Numbered from the stretch's first letter, positions 24,529 through 31,533 are shown. The stretch: DNA of 49,661 bases from Caulobacter zeae (GCF_002858925.1 NZ_PJRS01000042.1:1-49661); one strand, 5' to 3'. Translations and numbers: made by a program. Notes: generated by a model from the letters alone, not told the origin.

Positions 24529-24542
24529 TGACAGCGTTGTCA
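24529..24542. promoter_or_regulatory. LacI-type operator upstream of the GH9 gene
   Basis: TGACAGCGTTGTCA is a perfect TGACA/TGTCA inverted repeat with a central CG, the classic shape of LacI/GalR-family operators. It lies 68 bases upstream of the GH9 start, between that gene and the co-oriented gene at 24594. No LacI gene is in the window, so the regulator would act from elsewhere. Sugar-induced control is inferred. Confidence 0.6.
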
Positions 24543-24593
24543 CGCGCTGGTGTGGCGCGACGGACTTCGGGCGATCCGAGCCCGCCGTCGGCC

Positions 24594-25172
24594 CTAGTAG
24601 CCCACGAACGGCAGCGAGGAGTGGTGGACGATGATCCGCAGCGCGCCGCGCTCGTCCTTCTTGAACACCCAGGTCTTGTCGACCACGGTCGGATTGCCGT
24701 CGGCGTCGCGAAGCTCCAGCCGGCCCATGGTGCTGGCGACCGCGCCGTTGATCTGGATGCCGACCGGCTTGTAGCTCACGCTGCGCCAGGGCAGCAGGGC
24801 GAAGCCGTCGTCATAGGGATAGGCTTTGTCGTGACCGACGAAATAGGCCATGGCGCCGGTCTTGGTCGTGCGGAAGGTCTGCGGCTGGCGGGTCAGGGTC
24901 GGCTTGAACAGCACGGGACCCAGTTGATAGCCATAGGCCTTGTCGATGAAGTCGCTGGCGACGGCCTTGGCCTTCTCGAAGTTGGCCTCGTTGCCGTCGT
25001 AGGCGACCGAGATCGACACCAGGCCCTTGCCCCAGGCCTCGGTCGCGGCGATGACCTCGGCTTCGGAGACGCGCGGGGTTATCGGCTGGGCGAGGCCGGC
25101 AGCGGGCGAGGCCGTTACGGCGGCCAGGGCGAGCGTCGAGGCGATCAGGAAGCGGCGGGTGGTCACGGTCAT
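24594..25172 (-). CDS. Secreted SnoaL/CaMKII-association-domain-like protein (192 aa)
   Basis: The signal peptide may be Tat-type (TTRRFLIASTLALAAV, cleavage near LAQP). The mature domain begins with SEAEVIAATEAWGKGLVSIS and includes PVLFKPTLTRQPQTFRTTKT, GAMAYFVGHDKAYPYDDGFA and KDERGALRIIVHHSSLPF. The pattern matches a family of exported NTF2-fold proteins often mislabelled phosphoribosyl-AMP cyclohydrolase. The C-terminal HHSSLPF is typical of the CaMKII association-domain-like group. No reaction is known. ATG at 25172 is preferred, with GGAGG 9 bases upstream; an ATG at 25208 has no Shine-Dalgarno. The gene precedes the GH9 gene in the same direction. Confidence 0.75.
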   Translation of the reverse strand: MTVTTRRFLIASTLALAAVTASPAAGLAQPITPRVSEAEVIAATEAWGKGLVSISVAYDGNEANFEKAKAVASDFIDKAYGYQLGPVLFKPTLTRQPQTFRTTKTGAMAYFVGHDKAYPYDDGFALLPWRSVSYKPVGIQINGAVASTMGRLELRDADGNPTVVDKTWVFKKDERGALRIIVHHSSLPFVGY

Positions 25173-25456
25173 CGGGTCGTACCTCCGTTGGACAGCGGCG
25201 GCCGACATGGACCGCGCGCGATGGGCTGGACGCGGACGCTGACTGGCTACTGGGTCTTTCGGGCGCGAAGGGCGTCCCTGGAAGACAGGCTGGCGCCATG
25301 GGGAGAGCGGCCGCGCCGCCCGTCCGGGAACGAGCGCGACGGCGCCGGCGTGACATGGTGGTCGCCCCCCGAAGGCTCCGCCGGCACCTTCGGGAGAATT
25401 CGCCGATTTTGCAATCTATGAATGTATTGCGCGCGGATGCACCCAGCCGCCCGCCG
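25173..25456. other. Non-coding gap of 284 bases
   Basis: No convincing gene is seen. The stretch holds an 8-bp inverted repeat, CCCGAAGG (25368-25375) with CCTTCGGG (25387-25394), followed by a short A/T-rich run, but without a clear T-tract on either strand. It separates the SnoaL-like gene from the co-oriented monooxygenase gene, so it should contain the promoter of the former. Confidence 0.5.
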
Positions 25457-25804
25457 TCAGGCCTGAGAGCTGCTCATCCGCAGCCAGCGCACGTCGAGTT
25501 CGCCATCAAGGTAATCGGCGCGGTCGGCCAGGAAGCCCAGGATGTAGGGCTCGTCGAAGTGCTTCAGCAGGGCGGCGCGGTCGCTCCAGGCCTCGTAGAA
25601 GACGAAGAGGTCGCGGTCGGCGCGATCGCGATGCACGTGATAGGCCACGCAGCCGGCCTCGCGGCGCGTCGGCGCGACCAGCGACACCAGCCGCGCCTCC
25701 AGCTGGTCGGCCATGCCGGGACGGGCGCGAGCCGTGCCGACCAGGGCGTAGGGACCTGTCTCGCCGGCGTCGGGCAGGGGCGGGCCGAAGGGGGTGTTGG
25801 ACAT
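25457..25804 (-). CDS. Antibiotic-biosynthesis-monooxygenase (ABM)-domain protein, YgiN-like (115 aa)
   Basis: A single ABM domain: YALVGTARARPGMADQLEAR, then EAGCVAYHVHRDRADRDLFV, FYEAWSDRAALLKHFDEPYI. This dimeric ferredoxin-like fold includes cofactor-free quinol monooxygenases such as YgiN and several enzymes of unknown substrate. The ATG at 25804 (MSNTPFGPP) has GAGG 6 bases upstream and is preferred over the one at 25816, which lies inside the operator. It is divergent from an ArsR-family gene with two matching palindromes between, so that regulator very likely controls it. Oxidation or detoxification of a small aromatic or quinone is a plausible role, not shown by sequence. Confidence 0.85.
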   Translation of the reverse strand: MSNTPFGPPLPDAGETGPYALVGTARARPGMADQLEARLVSLVAPTRREAGCVAYHVHRDRADRDLFVFYEAWSDRAALLKHFDEPYILGFLADRADYLDGELDVRWLRMSSSQA

Positions 25805-25816
25805 GCTGGGCCTCAT

Positions 25817-25838
25817 AGGTAAGGATATGTGCTTACCT
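25817..25838. promoter_or_regulatory. ArsR operator candidate 1 (AGGTAAG-N8-CTTACCT)
   Basis: AGGTAAG (25817-25823) and CTTACCT (25832-25838) form a perfect inverted repeat with an 8-base spacer, extendable by one base on each side. It lies 13 bases upstream of the monooxygenase ATG. A second copy with identical spacing is 34 bases away. It is probably bound by the ArsR-family protein encoded at 25889. Confidence 0.7.
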
Positions 25839-25850
25839 AAAATGCTTCAG

Positions 25851-25872
25851 AGGTATGGTTCAATCCTTACCT
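25851..25872. promoter_or_regulatory. ArsR operator candidate 2 (AGGTATG-N8-CTTACCT)
   Basis: AGGTATG (25851-25857) and CTTACCT (25866-25872) repeat the arrangement of the first site with one mismatch and the same 8-base spacer. It ends 16 bases before the arsR-like ATG, right at its Shine-Dalgarno region, so it fits autoregulation. Confidence 0.65.
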
Positions 25873-25888
25873 TTGGCCTGGAGACCCG

Positions 25889-26209
25889 ATGCCCGACGCC
25901 GACGGCCACCCCGAACCCGAGGAAATGCAGCTGGGCGCCTTGCTGGCGGCCCTGGCCGATCCGCTGCGCCGCCGCGTGATCGCCGAGCTGGTGCGCGCCG
26001 AGCCGCTGACCGAGCGCACCTGCGTCTCGTTCGGCTTGCCGGTCAGCAAGGCTTCGCTGACCCACCATTTCCGGGTGCTGCGCGAGGCGGGCCTGATCCG
26101 CCAGGTCGACCGCGGCAACAGCCGCGCCGCCCAGCTGCGCCGCGACGAGATCGAGGCCCGCTTTCCCGGCCTGCTGGCCCTGGTCGCGGCCGAGGACCGC
26201 GCCCTCTAG
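25889..26209 (+). CDS. ArsR-family winged-helix repressor (106 aa)
   Basis: A single winged helix-turn-helix domain: LGALLAALADPLRRRVIAEL, then the recognition helix SKASLTHHFRVLREAGLIRQ, and the wing VDRGNSRAAQLRRDEIEARF. The only cysteine is in ERTCVSFGLP (Cys46). A CXC-type metal site is absent, so it probably senses an organic ligand or redox state rather than arsenic. GGAG lies 5 bases before the ATG. It is divergent from the ABM monooxygenase; two identical-format palindromes between them suggest it represses both promoters. The metallopeptidase gene at 26267 follows 57 bases later in the same direction and could be cotranscribed. Confidence 0.88.
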   Translation: MPDADGHPEPEEMQLGALLAALADPLRRRVIAELVRAEPLTERTCVSFGLPVSKASLTHHFRVLREAGLIRQVDRGNSRAAQLRRDEIEARFPGLLALVAAEDRAL

Positions 26210-26266
26210 ACACCGGTGTCTTTCCCGCTACGACAGGGAATAACGAGACAACAGGGAGGCGGCCGG

Positions 26267-27775
26267 ATGATCGATCGTCGCGCGATGATGCTGCTGACCG
26301 GCGCGTGCCTGGCCGCCGGTCCGGCCCTGGCCCAATCTGGCGATGCGGTGCTGAAAACGTTGCTGGACGGCTTCGCCAAGGGCGGAACGGCCGACGACAA
26401 GCTGAAGGCCCTGGCCGCCCTCGATCCCCAGGCCCTGTCGCCCAAGGCCCGCCTCGACTACGACGCCGTGCGCATCGCGACGACGGCCGAAGCCGAACTG
26501 GTGCGCCGCTTTCCGTTCGGCGCGGGCGCGGCGGGGCCGTATGTCGTCACCACCCGCTCGGGCGCCTGGCAAAAGGCCCCGGAGGCCTGGGGCGACGCCG
26601 CGCCGACGATGGTCGCGCGCATCCAGGCCGAGACCGACCGCATCCGCAAGGACGCCGCCGCCGGCGTCGTCCCGCCCGCCTTCCTGATCGATCGCCTGGA
26701 CAAGGCCCTGGTCGAGGCGCGGTCGAAATCCTCGCCGTCGGTGGGGGGCGCGCTGAACGGCCAGCGCAACGCCTTGCTGGCATTGAAGCCTCGCGCCGGG
26801 ACCGCCGCCGGCGTGCGCTTCAAGGATCGCGAGGCCTATTACGCCGCCATGCTGAAGACCCAACTGGGCGCGCCCTTGGCCCCAGTCGAGGCCCGCCGCC
26901 GGCTGGACGAGGCCATCAAGGGCCTGCACGTCCGCGCCGACGTGCTGCTGAAGGCCCAGGGGCTGACCCAGGGCGGGGTGGGCGAGCGCCTGCGGGCGCT
27001 GATGGCCGACGAGCGCTTCCTCTATACGGACGACGACGTCGGCCGTGACCGCGCCATCGCCGACATGGCGCCTTGGCTGGCCAAGGCCCGCGCCCGTCTG
27101 CCCCTGGCCTTTGGTGATTTGCCCGGCGCGGTCGACGCGGTGTCCGTACGCCGCATGTCGCCCGCCGACGAGGCCGCCGGCCGTCAGGGCTATCGCGACC
27201 TGCCGTCAGCGGACGGGACGAAGCCGGGCGCCTATTATGTCGACCTCAAGCGCATCCGCGATCGGCCCAGCTGGAGCCTGCCGGCCGTGGTGCACCACGA
27301 GGTGCTGCCCGGCCATATGCTGCAAATCCCCAAGGAGGAGCTGTCGGGCGCGCATTCCTACCGTTCGCGCGTGGCCTGCCCGGCGGCCATGGAGGGCTGG
27401 GCCGTCTATGCCGAGCACCTGGCCTGGGAGACGGGCGCCTTCGAGGGCGAGCCGCTGGCCGAGATCGGCGGCCTCTACTGGATCCTGTTCCGCGCCGCCC
27501 GCGCCCGCATGGACATCGGGATCCACCTGGAGGGCTGGACGCCCGAGCGGGCCATGGCCTTCCTGGCCGAGGTGCAGGGATCGCCGGTGATCTTCGCGCC
27601 CTTCGCCCAGGAGGTCGAACGCACCGCCATCGCCCCGGGCGCGGCGGCCGGGCAGGGGATGTACTGGCTGGAACTGGCGCGCCTGCGTCGCGCCTGGGGC
27701 GGGACCCTGCGCGAGTTCCACGGCCGGGTGCTGGATCGCGGGACGCTGCCGCTGGCGATGCTGGCGCCGCGCTGA
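26267..27775 (+). CDS. DUF885-family putative metallopeptidase, exported (502 aa)
   Basis: The DUF885 family is defined by the zinc motif HE-X2-PGH, seen here as VVHHEVLPGHMLQ (His344, Glu345, His350), with a downstream acidic ligand candidate in MEGWAVYAEHLAWE. The N-terminus MIDRRAMMLLTGACLAAGPA is a signal peptide with a twin arginine, so Tat export is possible; cleavage is probably at ALAQS. ATG at 26267 is preferred, with GGAGG 7 bases upstream; an in-frame start at 26216 lacks a ribosome site. The length is slightly short for the family (about 550-600). It may belong to the transcript of the upstream arsR-like gene. The substrate is unknown; a peptidase role is inferred from the motif. 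Confidence 0.85.
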   Translation: MIDRRAMMLLTGACLAAGPALAQSGDAVLKTLLDGFAKGGTADDKLKALAALDPQALSPKARLDYDAVRIATTAEAELVRRFPFGAGAAGPYVVTTRSGAWQKAPEAWGDAAPTMVARIQAETDRIRKDAAAGVVPPAFLIDRLDKALVEARSKSSPSVGGALNGQRNALLALKPRAGTAAGVRFKDREAYYAAMLKTQLGAPLAPVEARRRLDEAIKGLHVRADVLLKAQGLTQGGVGERLRALMADERFLYTDDDVGRDRAIADMAPWLAKARARLPLAFGDLPGAVDAVSVRRMSPADEAAGRQGYRDLPSADGTKPGAYYVDLKRIRDRPSWSLPAVVHHEVLPGHMLQIPKEELSGAHSYRSRVACPAAMEGWAVYAEHLAWETGAFEGEPLAEIGGLYWILFRAARARMDIGIHLEGWTPERAMAFLAEVQGSPVIFAPFAQEVERTAIAPGAAAGQGMYWLELARLRRAWGGTLREFHGRVLDRGTLPLAMLAPR

Positions 27776-27876
27776 CCCTCTCCGGCCCTCCGGGCCACCT
27801 CCCCAGAGGGGGAGGATTTATCGCTCCAGATGCTCCCCCCTTGGGGGAGCTGTCGGCAAAGCCGACTGAGGGGGGC
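27776..27876. repeat. Two-part GC-rich intergenic repeat, family B copy 2
   Basis: Both family B units are present in the opposite order to copy 1: the CCGGCCCTCCGGGCCACCTC unit first, then TGGGGGAGCTGTCGGC with AAAGCCGACTGAGGGG. It lies between the convergent stops of the DUF885 gene and the pectate lyase gene, where it may act as a bidirectional terminator. Confidence 0.85.
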
Positions 27877-27888
27877 GCCGAAGGCGGG

Positions 27889-29526
27889 TTACGCCGCCCC
27901 GATGTACTTCAGCAGCGTCACCATGTTCTCGATGTAGCTGCCCGTCGAAATCCCGATCTTCGGCTTGTCGGTCACGTACGGGGAGGTGTCCGACGCGTCG
28001 CCCACGTGGGTGCGGCTGAAGTCGCCCGGGGCCGGGGTGGGCGAGCCGTCGCCGATATAGGGGTTGCTGGTCGCCTTCAGCTCGGTCGGCCACCAGCCGG
28101 CCTCGTTCAGCGCCGCGATCAGGCCGGCGGCCTTGTCCGGCGCGCCGGCGGTCGCATCGCCCTTCAGGGCGCCGACGTTCAGGTCGGACACCGAGACGTC
28201 CTTGAGCGTGTAGTATTTCGGCAGCGCCTGACGGCCGCCCTTCAGCGGCGAGGCCTTGCTGGCGACCTCGGGCGGGGTGGCCTTCAGCGTCTCCAGCCGC
28301 TTGCGCAGGGCTGGAATGTTGACGCCCCGGAACGACGAGTAGTGCGCCACCGTGTTCTCGGGATTTCCATCGGCATAGTAGCGGCCGTTGACGACGTTGC
28401 TGCCGGTGCGGTGCACGAAGAGCGGCTTGTTGGTGCCGATCTCGACGAAGGTCGGGAACTGGCGACCCTTCTGGTATTCGACCGGCAGCCTGGTGGTCTC
28501 CAGCCAGTCCAGCGCCTCGGAGAGGCGGGCCAGGTACTTCGGATCGCCCGTCAGCTCGTAGAAGCCCATGCAGGCGGTGATGTTGGCCGCGGTGGTGTGG
28601 GTGGCGAAGGCCTCGGGTTCGTAGGTGCGCGCGCCCGACGGCTTGAGGTCGGAAACCTTGTGCTGCAGGCCCCAGCCGGCCTGGGGCAGGGGCTGCTGGC
28701 AGGCGACGAAGCAGTCCATGGCCTTCTTCACCGCCGGCAGCACGCGCGGGTCGCCCAGCGCCTGCCAGACCATGATCAGGAACTCGATGTTCTCGCCGGC
28801 CACGTCGTCGTTGAAGGTGATGTAGCCGGTGTAGTCGGGACGGCCGTGGTGGTGGAACTCGTCCTTCAGCGGGAAGCGCTGGGGCCAGCCGCCGACCGGG
28901 TACTGGCTGTCGAGGACGAACTGGATGGCCTTGTCCAGGGCCGGCTTGAAGGTCGGATCCTTCTTCTCGACATAGAGCCGCAGCAGGAACTGCGAGCTTT
29001 CGGCCGTGCCGGCGTCGTCGAAGGTGGCGTTGCCGTAGTAGTGCTGGAATTCCTCGAGCCGCCAGCCGTTCTTGCCGATGGTGTCGTACCACTTCCTGAT
29101 CGACTGCTCGCCGGCCAGGTCGCCCAGATAGTTCCAGCCGCCGGCCGGGTGCTGGATCTTGATCAGGGCGCCGGCCACCTGCTTGGCGGCCTCGTAGTAA
29201 TATTCGTCGCCGGTGGCGTGATAGGCGTCGAGGAACAGGTGGCCCATGGTCGCCGTGCCCGGCGGCTGCACCCAGATCATCGTCGGATAGGCCTCCATCT
29301 CGCCCCAGCGGCGCGAGAAGTCGGGCAGGTAGCTCCAGACATAGCCGCCCTGGTAGGCGACCTTCTCGACCATGAAGGTGGTGGCCCGCTTCATCGTCGC
29401 CAGCGCCGCTTCCTTGCTCGGCGCCTCGGCCGCCAGGGCCTTGAAGGGCGCCAGGCCCGCGGCGGCGGCGAAGGCGGCCGCGGTGGTCGCCAGCAGGCGG
29501 CGGCGGGAGAGGGGGCTGAGCGGCAT
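27889..29526 (-). CDS. Tat-exported pectate lyase, PL10-like (545 aa)
   Basis: Cleaves polygalacturonate by beta-elimination. The ATG at 29526 begins MPLSPLSRRRLLATTAAAFA, a Tat signal with RRR and a hydrophobic run; upstream in-frame starts would add about 100 residues of unlikely sequence. The family core is visible in GGWPQRFPLKDEFHHHGRPD, YTGYITFNDDVAGENIEFLI and FVHRTGSNVVNGRYYADGNP, which parallel the PL10 motifs GGWPQ..P, ITFND and the Arg-containing catalytic loop. The fold is an (alpha/alpha) toroid with repeated helices (WYDTIGKNGWRLEEFQHYYG). A C-terminal extension of about 100 residues (SDLNVGALKGDATAGAPDKA) is not typical. The Shine-Dalgarno GGAG is 11 bases away. Confidence 0.75.
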   Translation of the reverse strand: MPLSPLSRRRLLATTAAAFAAAAGLAPFKALAAEAPSKEAALATMKRATTFMVEKVAYQGGYVWSYLPDFSRRWGEMEAYPTMIWVQPPGTATMGHLFLDAYHATGDEYYYEAAKQVAGALIKIQHPAGGWNYLGDLAGEQSIRKWYDTIGKNGWRLEEFQHYYGNATFDDAGTAESSQFLLRLYVEKKDPTFKPALDKAIQFVLDSQYPVGGWPQRFPLKDEFHHHGRPDYTGYITFNDDVAGENIEFLIMVWQALGDPRVLPAVKKAMDCFVACQQPLPQAGWGLQHKVSDLKPSGARTYEPEAFATHTTAANITACMGFYELTGDPKYLARLSEALDWLETTRLPVEYQKGRQFPTFVEIGTNKPLFVHRTGSNVVNGRYYADGNPENTVAHYSSFRGVNIPALRKRLETLKATPPEVASKASPLKGGRQALPKYYTLKDVSVSDLNVGALKGDATAGAPDKAAGLIAALNEAGWWPTELKATSNPYIGDGSPTPAPGDFSRTHVGDASDTSPYVTDKPKIGISTGSYIENMVTLLKYIGAA

Positions 29527-29701
29527 CGACGCGATAACTCCAGAGCGGGCGGGCGCGACGCGGGGACGCAGGCGGCAGGGTCCGGAGGCTGGTCGCGACG
29601 CCTGTTTCCAAGCTGCGCCTTGGTTTCCTTCCCCGTCGAGGCGCAAAGCCTCGAATCCTTGCCGCCGTTGGCTCGGCGTGCGTTTGGACGACACAATGTC
29701 C

Positions 29702-29713
29702 ACCGGTGTCATG
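29702..29713. promoter_or_regulatory. Putative sugar-regulator site upstream of pectate lyase
   Basis: ACCGGTGTCATG, centred on the palindromic CACCGGTG, lies about 180 bases before the pectate lyase start. The same 12 bases occur at 49310-49321 upstream of the LamG protein gene. The sequence resembles one arm of LacI-type sites of the TGACACCGGTGTCA form, but the left arm here is weak. A shared regulator is an inference. Confidence 0.45.
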
Positions 29714-29753
29714 ATTGGCAAGCGCCTTGTTGGCGAGGCGACGCCGAATTTCC

Positions 29754-29921
29754 CCTGAGACGTGTGCGACAGGCCGCCGCGTTGTCTCAGGAGGCGATAT
29801 CCAACAAATGACCACCATCGGTTCATGAGGCGACGCCGCCGCGCCGGAAAGGCAGCGGGCGACGCCGTCCTGTTGGGGAACAGGACGACACCCCCGGGTC
29901 GTATGGCCCGGGGGTGTTTTC
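29754..29921 (+). ncRNA. Candidate small RNA with stacked hairpins and terminator
   Basis: The stretch opens with CCTGAGAC (29754-29761), which pairs perfectly with GTCTCAGG (29784-29791). A GC-rich stem follows (about 29834-29861, CGCC.CGC.GCC with GGC.GCG.GGCG around GGAAA). Next is a 9-bp hairpin with a GGGG loop (CGTCCTGTT 29866-29874, AACAGGACG 29879-29887). An 11-bp terminator stem with TTTT completes it. Consecutive hairpins closed by an intrinsic terminator, with no open frame, are what a bacterial small RNA looks like. The exposed GGGG loop could be a target-pairing site. It could instead be an attenuating leader of the next gene. The 5-prime end and promoter are not defined, and no known RNA family was recognised. 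Confidence 0.45.
29888..29921 (+). terminator. Strong hairpin with T-run
   Basis: ACACCCCCGGG (29888-29898) pairs with CCCGGGGGTGT (29907-29917) around TCGTATGG, and TTTT ends at 29920. No protein-coding gene on the plus strand precedes it for more than 1.9 kb, which implies that a non-coding transcript ends here or that the downstream gene is attenuated. Confidence 0.8.
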
Positions 29922-30027
29922 ATATGTGCTGTCGCACTTAAATGGCTGAGAGCGTTAACGAAACCCTTCGGCCTGCGTCGCGCGGTCGCATGGAGAACGA
30001 CGTTCATTCGCAGTAAAGAATCAAACC

Positions 30028-30207
30028 ATGCCGAGCCAAAACGATCATCTCAGGGAAGCCGAACGGCTGGAGCGTCAGGCCGAGATCGCCGACAGCGCCC
30101 ACGCCCGCGAAGCCCTTCGCCGCATGGCCCAGACCTCGCGGATCACCGCCGCGATGGTCGGACTGATGGAAGCCTGCGCCGAGGACGCGCCCGCCGGCGC
30201 CTGCTGA
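30028..30207 (+). CDS. Small helical protein of unknown function (59 aa)
   Basis: ATG at 30028, stop TGA at 30205-30207. The product begins MPSQNDHLREAERLERQAEI and continues ADSAHAREALRRMAQTSRIT, ending in two cysteines (ACAEDAPAGAC). It is highly charged, with heptad-like spacing (LREAERLERQAEIAD), so a helical hairpin or coiled coil is likely. There is no signal peptide or membrane segment. Start strength is modest (AAAGAA upstream). Such short helical proteins are widespread in alphaproteobacteria without assigned function. It stands between the candidate small RNA and the HWE kinase, 84 bases before the latter and in the same direction. Confidence 0.6.
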   Translation: MPSQNDHLREAERLERQAEIADSAHAREALRRMAQTSRITAAMVGLMEACAEDAPAGAC

Positions 30208-30291
30208 GGCGACGCCGTTCAACGTGTTCCTGACGATCGCCGCGGCCTCGCGCAACGCGGGCTCCACATGGGGCCGGGCGACGGAGGGGGC

Positions 30292-31314
30292 ATGGGGCAG
30301 GAGCTCATGGACGATGGCGTGCTGGCCAGCGCCGGCGCCTATTTCCACAGCGTGCTGGAAGCCAGCCAGGACTGCATCCGCGTCATCAGCCGCGCCGGTC
30401 TGATCGAATACATGAACCTGCGCGGCCGCGAGCTGTTCGAGATCGACGATTTCGACGGCCGCAATCGCGACCGCTACTGGCCCGACATGTGGCCGCCCGA
30501 AAGCCGCCCCGCCGTCGAGGACGCCCTGAACAAGGCCCTGGCCGGGGGCTCCTCGTCGTTCCGCGCCCTGTGCCCGACCGCCAAGGGCAATGTCCGCTGG
30601 TGGGACACCACGGTCTCGCCGGTGCTGGACGAGGCGGGCAGGGTGGTGCGGGTGCTGGCCGCTTCGCGCGACGTCACCGCCGCCATGCTGGCCGAGCGTC
30701 ACCGCCAGCTGCTGGTCAACGAGCTCAATCACCGGGTCAAGAACACCCTGGCCATCGTCCAGTCGATCGCCGCCCAGTCGCTGCGCAACGCCGGGGTCGA
30801 TCCGGCCGTGCGCCGGGCCTTCGAGGGCCGGCTGATGGCGATCGCCGCCACCCACAACGTGCTGACCGACGAGAACTGGGCCGCCGCCAGCCTGCGCCAG
30901 ATCGTCGAGGGCTCGCTGCGGCCCTATCGCAACGCCGACCATGCGGTGCGGGTCGACGGGCCTGACCTGATGGTCTCGCCCAAGCCGGCGGTGGTCATGG
31001 CCCTGGCCTTCCACGAACTGGCGATCAACGCCCTGAAGTACGGCGCCCTGTCGGTTCCCGGCGGCAAGGTCGAGGTGCGCTGGACCTCGCAGCCCGGCGC
31101 GCGCCTCCTGGTCACCTGGACCGAGCGCGGCGGCCCGCCTGTCGCGCGGCCCTCGCGGCGGGGCTTCGGCTCACGGATCATCGAACTGGCCCTGGCCAGC
31201 GAGCTGGACGGAGAGGTCGAGCTCGACTACCGGCCCGAGGGCCTGGTCTGCACCCTGCGCGCGCCCTTGGCGGCGCTCGACCGGGTGGACGCCTTCATGG
31301 CGCTGCAGGCCTGA
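30292..31314 (+). CDS. PAS-containing HWE-family sensor histidine kinase (340 aa)
   Basis: A soluble two-component sensor. A PAS domain (about 8-130: YFHSVLEASQDCIRVISRAG, GNVRWWDTTVSPVLDEAGRV) is followed by the HWE dimerisation/phosphoacceptor helix RQLLVNELNHRVKNTLAIVQ, with phosphorylated His147. The ATPase domain then has MALAFHELAINALKYGALSV (N-box) and the WTERGGPPV and GFGSRIIELALASELDG segments. The name-giving His, Trp-X-Glu residues are present. There is no membrane helix. GGAGG sits 5-6 bases before the ATG at 30292; starts at 30268 and 30307 are possible. No response regulator gene is adjacent, so it is an orphan kinase. The PAS ligand (flavin, haem or other) is not evident. Confidence 0.92.
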   Translation: MGQELMDDGVLASAGAYFHSVLEASQDCIRVISRAGLIEYMNLRGRELFEIDDFDGRNRDRYWPDMWPPESRPAVEDALNKALAGGSSSFRALCPTAKGNVRWWDTTVSPVLDEAGRVVRVLAASRDVTAAMLAERHRQLLVNELNHRVKNTLAIVQSIAAQSLRNAGVDPAVRRAFEGRLMAIAATHNVLTDENWAAASLRQIVEGSLRPYRNADHAVRVDGPDLMVSPKPAVVMALAFHELAINALKYGALSVPGGKVEVRWTSQPGARLLVTWTERGGPPVARPSRRGFGSRIIELALASELDGEVELDYRPEGLVCTLRAPLAALDRVDAFMALQA

Positions 31315-31347
31315 GGGGGAATCGTCTGCCCGCGCCTGAGACGAAAA

Positions 31348-31435
31348 CCTCGTCCTTCGACAGGCTCAGGATGAGGTTTTTCGCCCCCCCTAAGCCGATG
31401 AGTGGTCCTCATCCTGAGCTTGTCGAAGGACGAGG
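31348..31435. repeat. REP-like inverted pair, family A copy 2
   Basis: Units at 31348-31376 and 31407-31435 are in opposite orientation and nearly identical to the other family A units (CTTCGACAGGCTCAGGATGA and its complement). The element lies between the HWE kinase and the penicillin-binding protein gene, both rightward, so here it is not in a convergent gap. Confidence 0.85.
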
Positions 31436-31533
31436 GCCACGCACCGAGCCGGAAACCTCCGCCCTGCTGTGACGCTTTCCTGCCGCAAGTTCTTGCCATT
31501 CAGGCGAGGGCTCAAACAGGAAACGGGGGCCGA

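Larger units (their letters stand above)
29527..30027. other. 501-base non-coding region between pectate lyase and a 59-aa gene
   Basis: No open frame with a plausible start was found on either strand. The left third should hold the divergent pectate lyase promoter and contains the shared ACCGGTGTCATG motif. The centre (29754-29921) is rich in inverted repeats ending in a hairpin plus T-run and is annotated separately as a candidate small RNA. The right part (29922-30027) is the leader of the 59-residue gene and includes an A/T-rich patch (29937-29962). Confidence 0.6.

Noticed and set aside
24594..25172. Phosphoribosyl-AMP cyclohydrolase (a label often given to this family)
   Set aside because: The protein has a signal peptide and lacks the HisI zinc and active-site cysteine pattern; it looks like an exported NTF2-fold protein.
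21774..25421. 1215-codon plus-strand frame across merC and the GH9 gene
   Set aside because: Crosses a repeat, a promoter and several real genes; the translation has no recognisable fold.
29877..29903. Possible EcfG/SigT general-stress promoter (GGAAC followed by CGTA)
   Set aside because: The spacer is 18 rather than 16-17 bases, the -10 lacks CGTT, and GGAAC lies inside a hairpin arm.
29939..29958. Two TTAA sequences resembling a CtrA binding site
   Set aside because: They are 13 bases apart instead of the 7 required for TTAA-N7-TTAA.
31402..31533. Upstream start for the penicillin-binding protein inside the family A repeat
   Set aside because: Would translate the palindromic repeat; the GTG at 31534 has a G-rich ribosome site and gives the normal short cytoplasmic tail.
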